Assembly: GCA_002478745.1 (NCBI GenBank)
Contig: DLQI01000108.1
Location: forward strand, 2,163 to 7,805
DNA from: Rhodobacteraceae bacterium UBA7436
Lineage (GTDB): Bacteria > Pseudomonadota > Alphaproteobacteria > Rhodobacterales > Rhodobacteraceae
Length of the DNA: 5,643 nt
Reading direction: 5' to 3'
The position numbers and the translations under genes were made by a program. Below the pieces are notes generated by a model. It searched no databases and had not been told where the DNA came from. It was given only the letters and a program-made list of their open reading frames with translations. Positions 4,793 through 5,643 of this stretch are shown one piece after another (within the stretch, counting starts at the first letter, position 1; every line of letters starts with the position of its first letter).

Positions 4793-5643
4793 ATGCGGAT
4801 CGTCATCAATGGATTTGGAAGGATAGGGCGTACAATTCTACGCCAGATACTCACTCAACCTGACCATGATGACATTGAAGTAGCGTTGGTCAATGACATC
4901 GCGCCGCTTGAAACTTGCGCGTATCTTTTTAAATACGATAGCACATTCGGCCCCCTGCCCTGCGATGTTTCCGCAGATAAGACAGGTCTACGGGTAGACA
5001 ACAGATTCATCCCGTTTTCATCATCACATTTTCTAACCAATGCTAACTTTCCAAGCGCCGATGTTTTTTTGGAATGCACAGGGCAGGTTAAATCGCGTGA
5101 AAGTGCCGAACGCGGGCTAAAAGCAGGGGCAAGGGCAGTCCTCATTTCAGGCCCTTCTGAGTTTGCCGATATGACCATTGTTCTGGGTGCTAATGATACA
5201 TCATTGGGGGATGCCCGCATCGTCTCGAATTCGTCTTGCACGACGAATGCAATCGCACCTTTACTGCGTGCTATCGATACCGGCTTGGGCATTGAACGCG
5301 CTCATGTGACGACTATCCATTGTAATACCAACAGCCAGCCGATGGTTGATGCCCCGCGTGAAAACTTGGCGCGCAGCCGTGCAGGCGCAGAATCTATGGT
5401 CCCAACGACCACCAGCGCAATGAGTGAGCTGCTCAAAGTACTCCCAAAGGTTGGCGAGCGGACAAGCGTTGCAGCACTGCGTGTACCCAGCCTGAGCGTG
5501 TCCGCGATTGATGCGACGCTTCAGCTTTCCTCACCTGTTGGACCTTCAACAAACACATTTTTGGACGCGATTGTGAAACGTTGCCACGTCATTGGCGCAA
5601 CGCAGGACCCATGCGTGTCTCGCGACATGCGCGCGCGCGCTGA
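4793..5643 (+). CDS. Divergent glyceraldehyde-3-phosphate dehydrogenase family protein (3'-partial)
   Basis: This is a homologue of phosphorylating GAPDH / erythrose-4-phosphate dehydrogenase. The first 283 residues are in the window; about 45-50 are missing if it has the usual length of about 330. The NAD-binding motif INGFGRIGR (5-13) is followed by VND with Asp35, consistent with NAD. YDSTFG (48-53), ECTG (94-97) and SNSSCTTN (145-152) follow; the last holds catalytic Cys149, and TTIH supplies catalytic His176, both at canonical numbering. Pro188 fits NAD preference, and Arg194, Thr207 and Arg230 match phosphate-site residues. Differences from the usual enzyme are HCNTNSQ in place of H-[AS]-Y-T-N-D-Q, so the position-181 Asp is Ser, and TTTSA in place of S/T-T-G-A, so the phosphate-loop Gly is Ser. 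AAAGGA (4780-4785) lies 7 bases before the ATG. Codon use is rare-codon-rich (ten of 283). A working dehydrogenase for GAP or another aldehyde is likely; the substrate is unknown. Confidence 0.9.
   Translation, partial: MRIVINGFGRIGRTILRQILTQPDHDDIEVALVNDIAPLETCAYLFKYDSTFGPLPCDVSADKTGLRVDNRFIPFSSSHFLTNANFPSADVFLECTGQVKSRESAERGLKAGARAVLISGPSEFADMTIVLGANDTSLGDARIVSNSSCTTNAIAPLLRAIDTGLGIERAHVTTIHCNTNSQPMVDAPRENLARSRAGAESMVPTTTSAMSELLKVLPKVGERTSVAALRVPSLSVSAIDATLQLSSPVGPSTNTFLDAIVKRCHVIGATQDPCVSRDMRARA

Noticed and set aside
4855..5292. Minus-strand open frame of 145 codons inside the GAPDH-like gene
   Set aside because: The plus strand encodes a continuous GAPDH with catalytic motifs over the same stretch.
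5625..5640. Alternating purine-pyrimidine tract (mostly CG repeats), a possible Z-DNA or slippage site
   Set aside because: It lies inside the GAPDH-like coding frame, is only 16 bases long, and is readily explained by CGC/GCG codons.
5641..5643. TGA at the very end of the window as the GAPDH-like stop codon
   Set aside because: It is out of frame (the codons there read GCT then GA), and the protein would be about 45-50 residues short of the usual length.

Overview
The window is a tightly packed, all plus-strand operon fragment from an alphaproteobacterium, most likely a marine member of the Rhodobacteraceae (Roseobacter group). The assignment rests on gene content and order and on moderately GC-rich coding style; no rRNA or other marker is present, so the genus cannot be named.

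Positions 1-4261 carry four genes in the order bhcA (5' end cut off), bhcB, bhcC, bhcD. These encode the four enzymes of the beta-hydroxyaspartate cycle (BHAC), a known route for assimilating glyoxylate, and thus glycolate, without losing carbon. BhcA transaminates glyoxylate to glycine using aspartate as amino donor. BhcC condenses glycine with a second glyoxylate to (2R,3S)-beta-hydroxyaspartate. BhcB dehydrates that to iminosuccinate. BhcD reduces iminosuccinate to aspartate, regenerating the amino donor. Net output is one oxaloacetate from two glyoxylate. All four proteins keep the catalytic and cofactor residues expected of their families.

Positions 4261-4764 encode a PrxQ/BCP-like peroxiredoxin with a C-x4-C active site. 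Its start codon overlaps the bhcD stop codon, so it is probably translated with the cycle genes. From 4793 to the window end runs a divergent phosphorylating-type glyceraldehyde-3-phosphate dehydrogenase homologue, cut off at its 3' end, with its catalytic Cys and His intact. Neither gene belongs to the four-enzyme core of the cycle, and both use rare codons (TTA, CTA, ATA, AGA, AGG) far more than bhcB and bhcC do.

The junctions are short: one-base stop/start overlaps at bhcA/bhcB and at bhcD/peroxiredoxin, 14 bases at bhcC, 106 bases between bhcC and bhcD, and 28 bases before the GAPDH gene. The bhcC-bhcD gap is the only sizeable non-coding stretch. It holds a perfect 11-bp hairpin, a second weaker stem followed by five T's, and a strong Shine-Dalgarno sequence for bhcD. 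No promoter, RNA gene, CRISPR array, IS element or transposon remnant was found. The operon promoter and any bhcR regulator gene would lie to the left of the window.

The core pathway is already described. The less-explored parts are the peroxiredoxin plus GAPDH-like tail of the operon, the substitutions in the GAPDH homologue's phosphate-binding sites, and the bhcC-bhcD hairpin.
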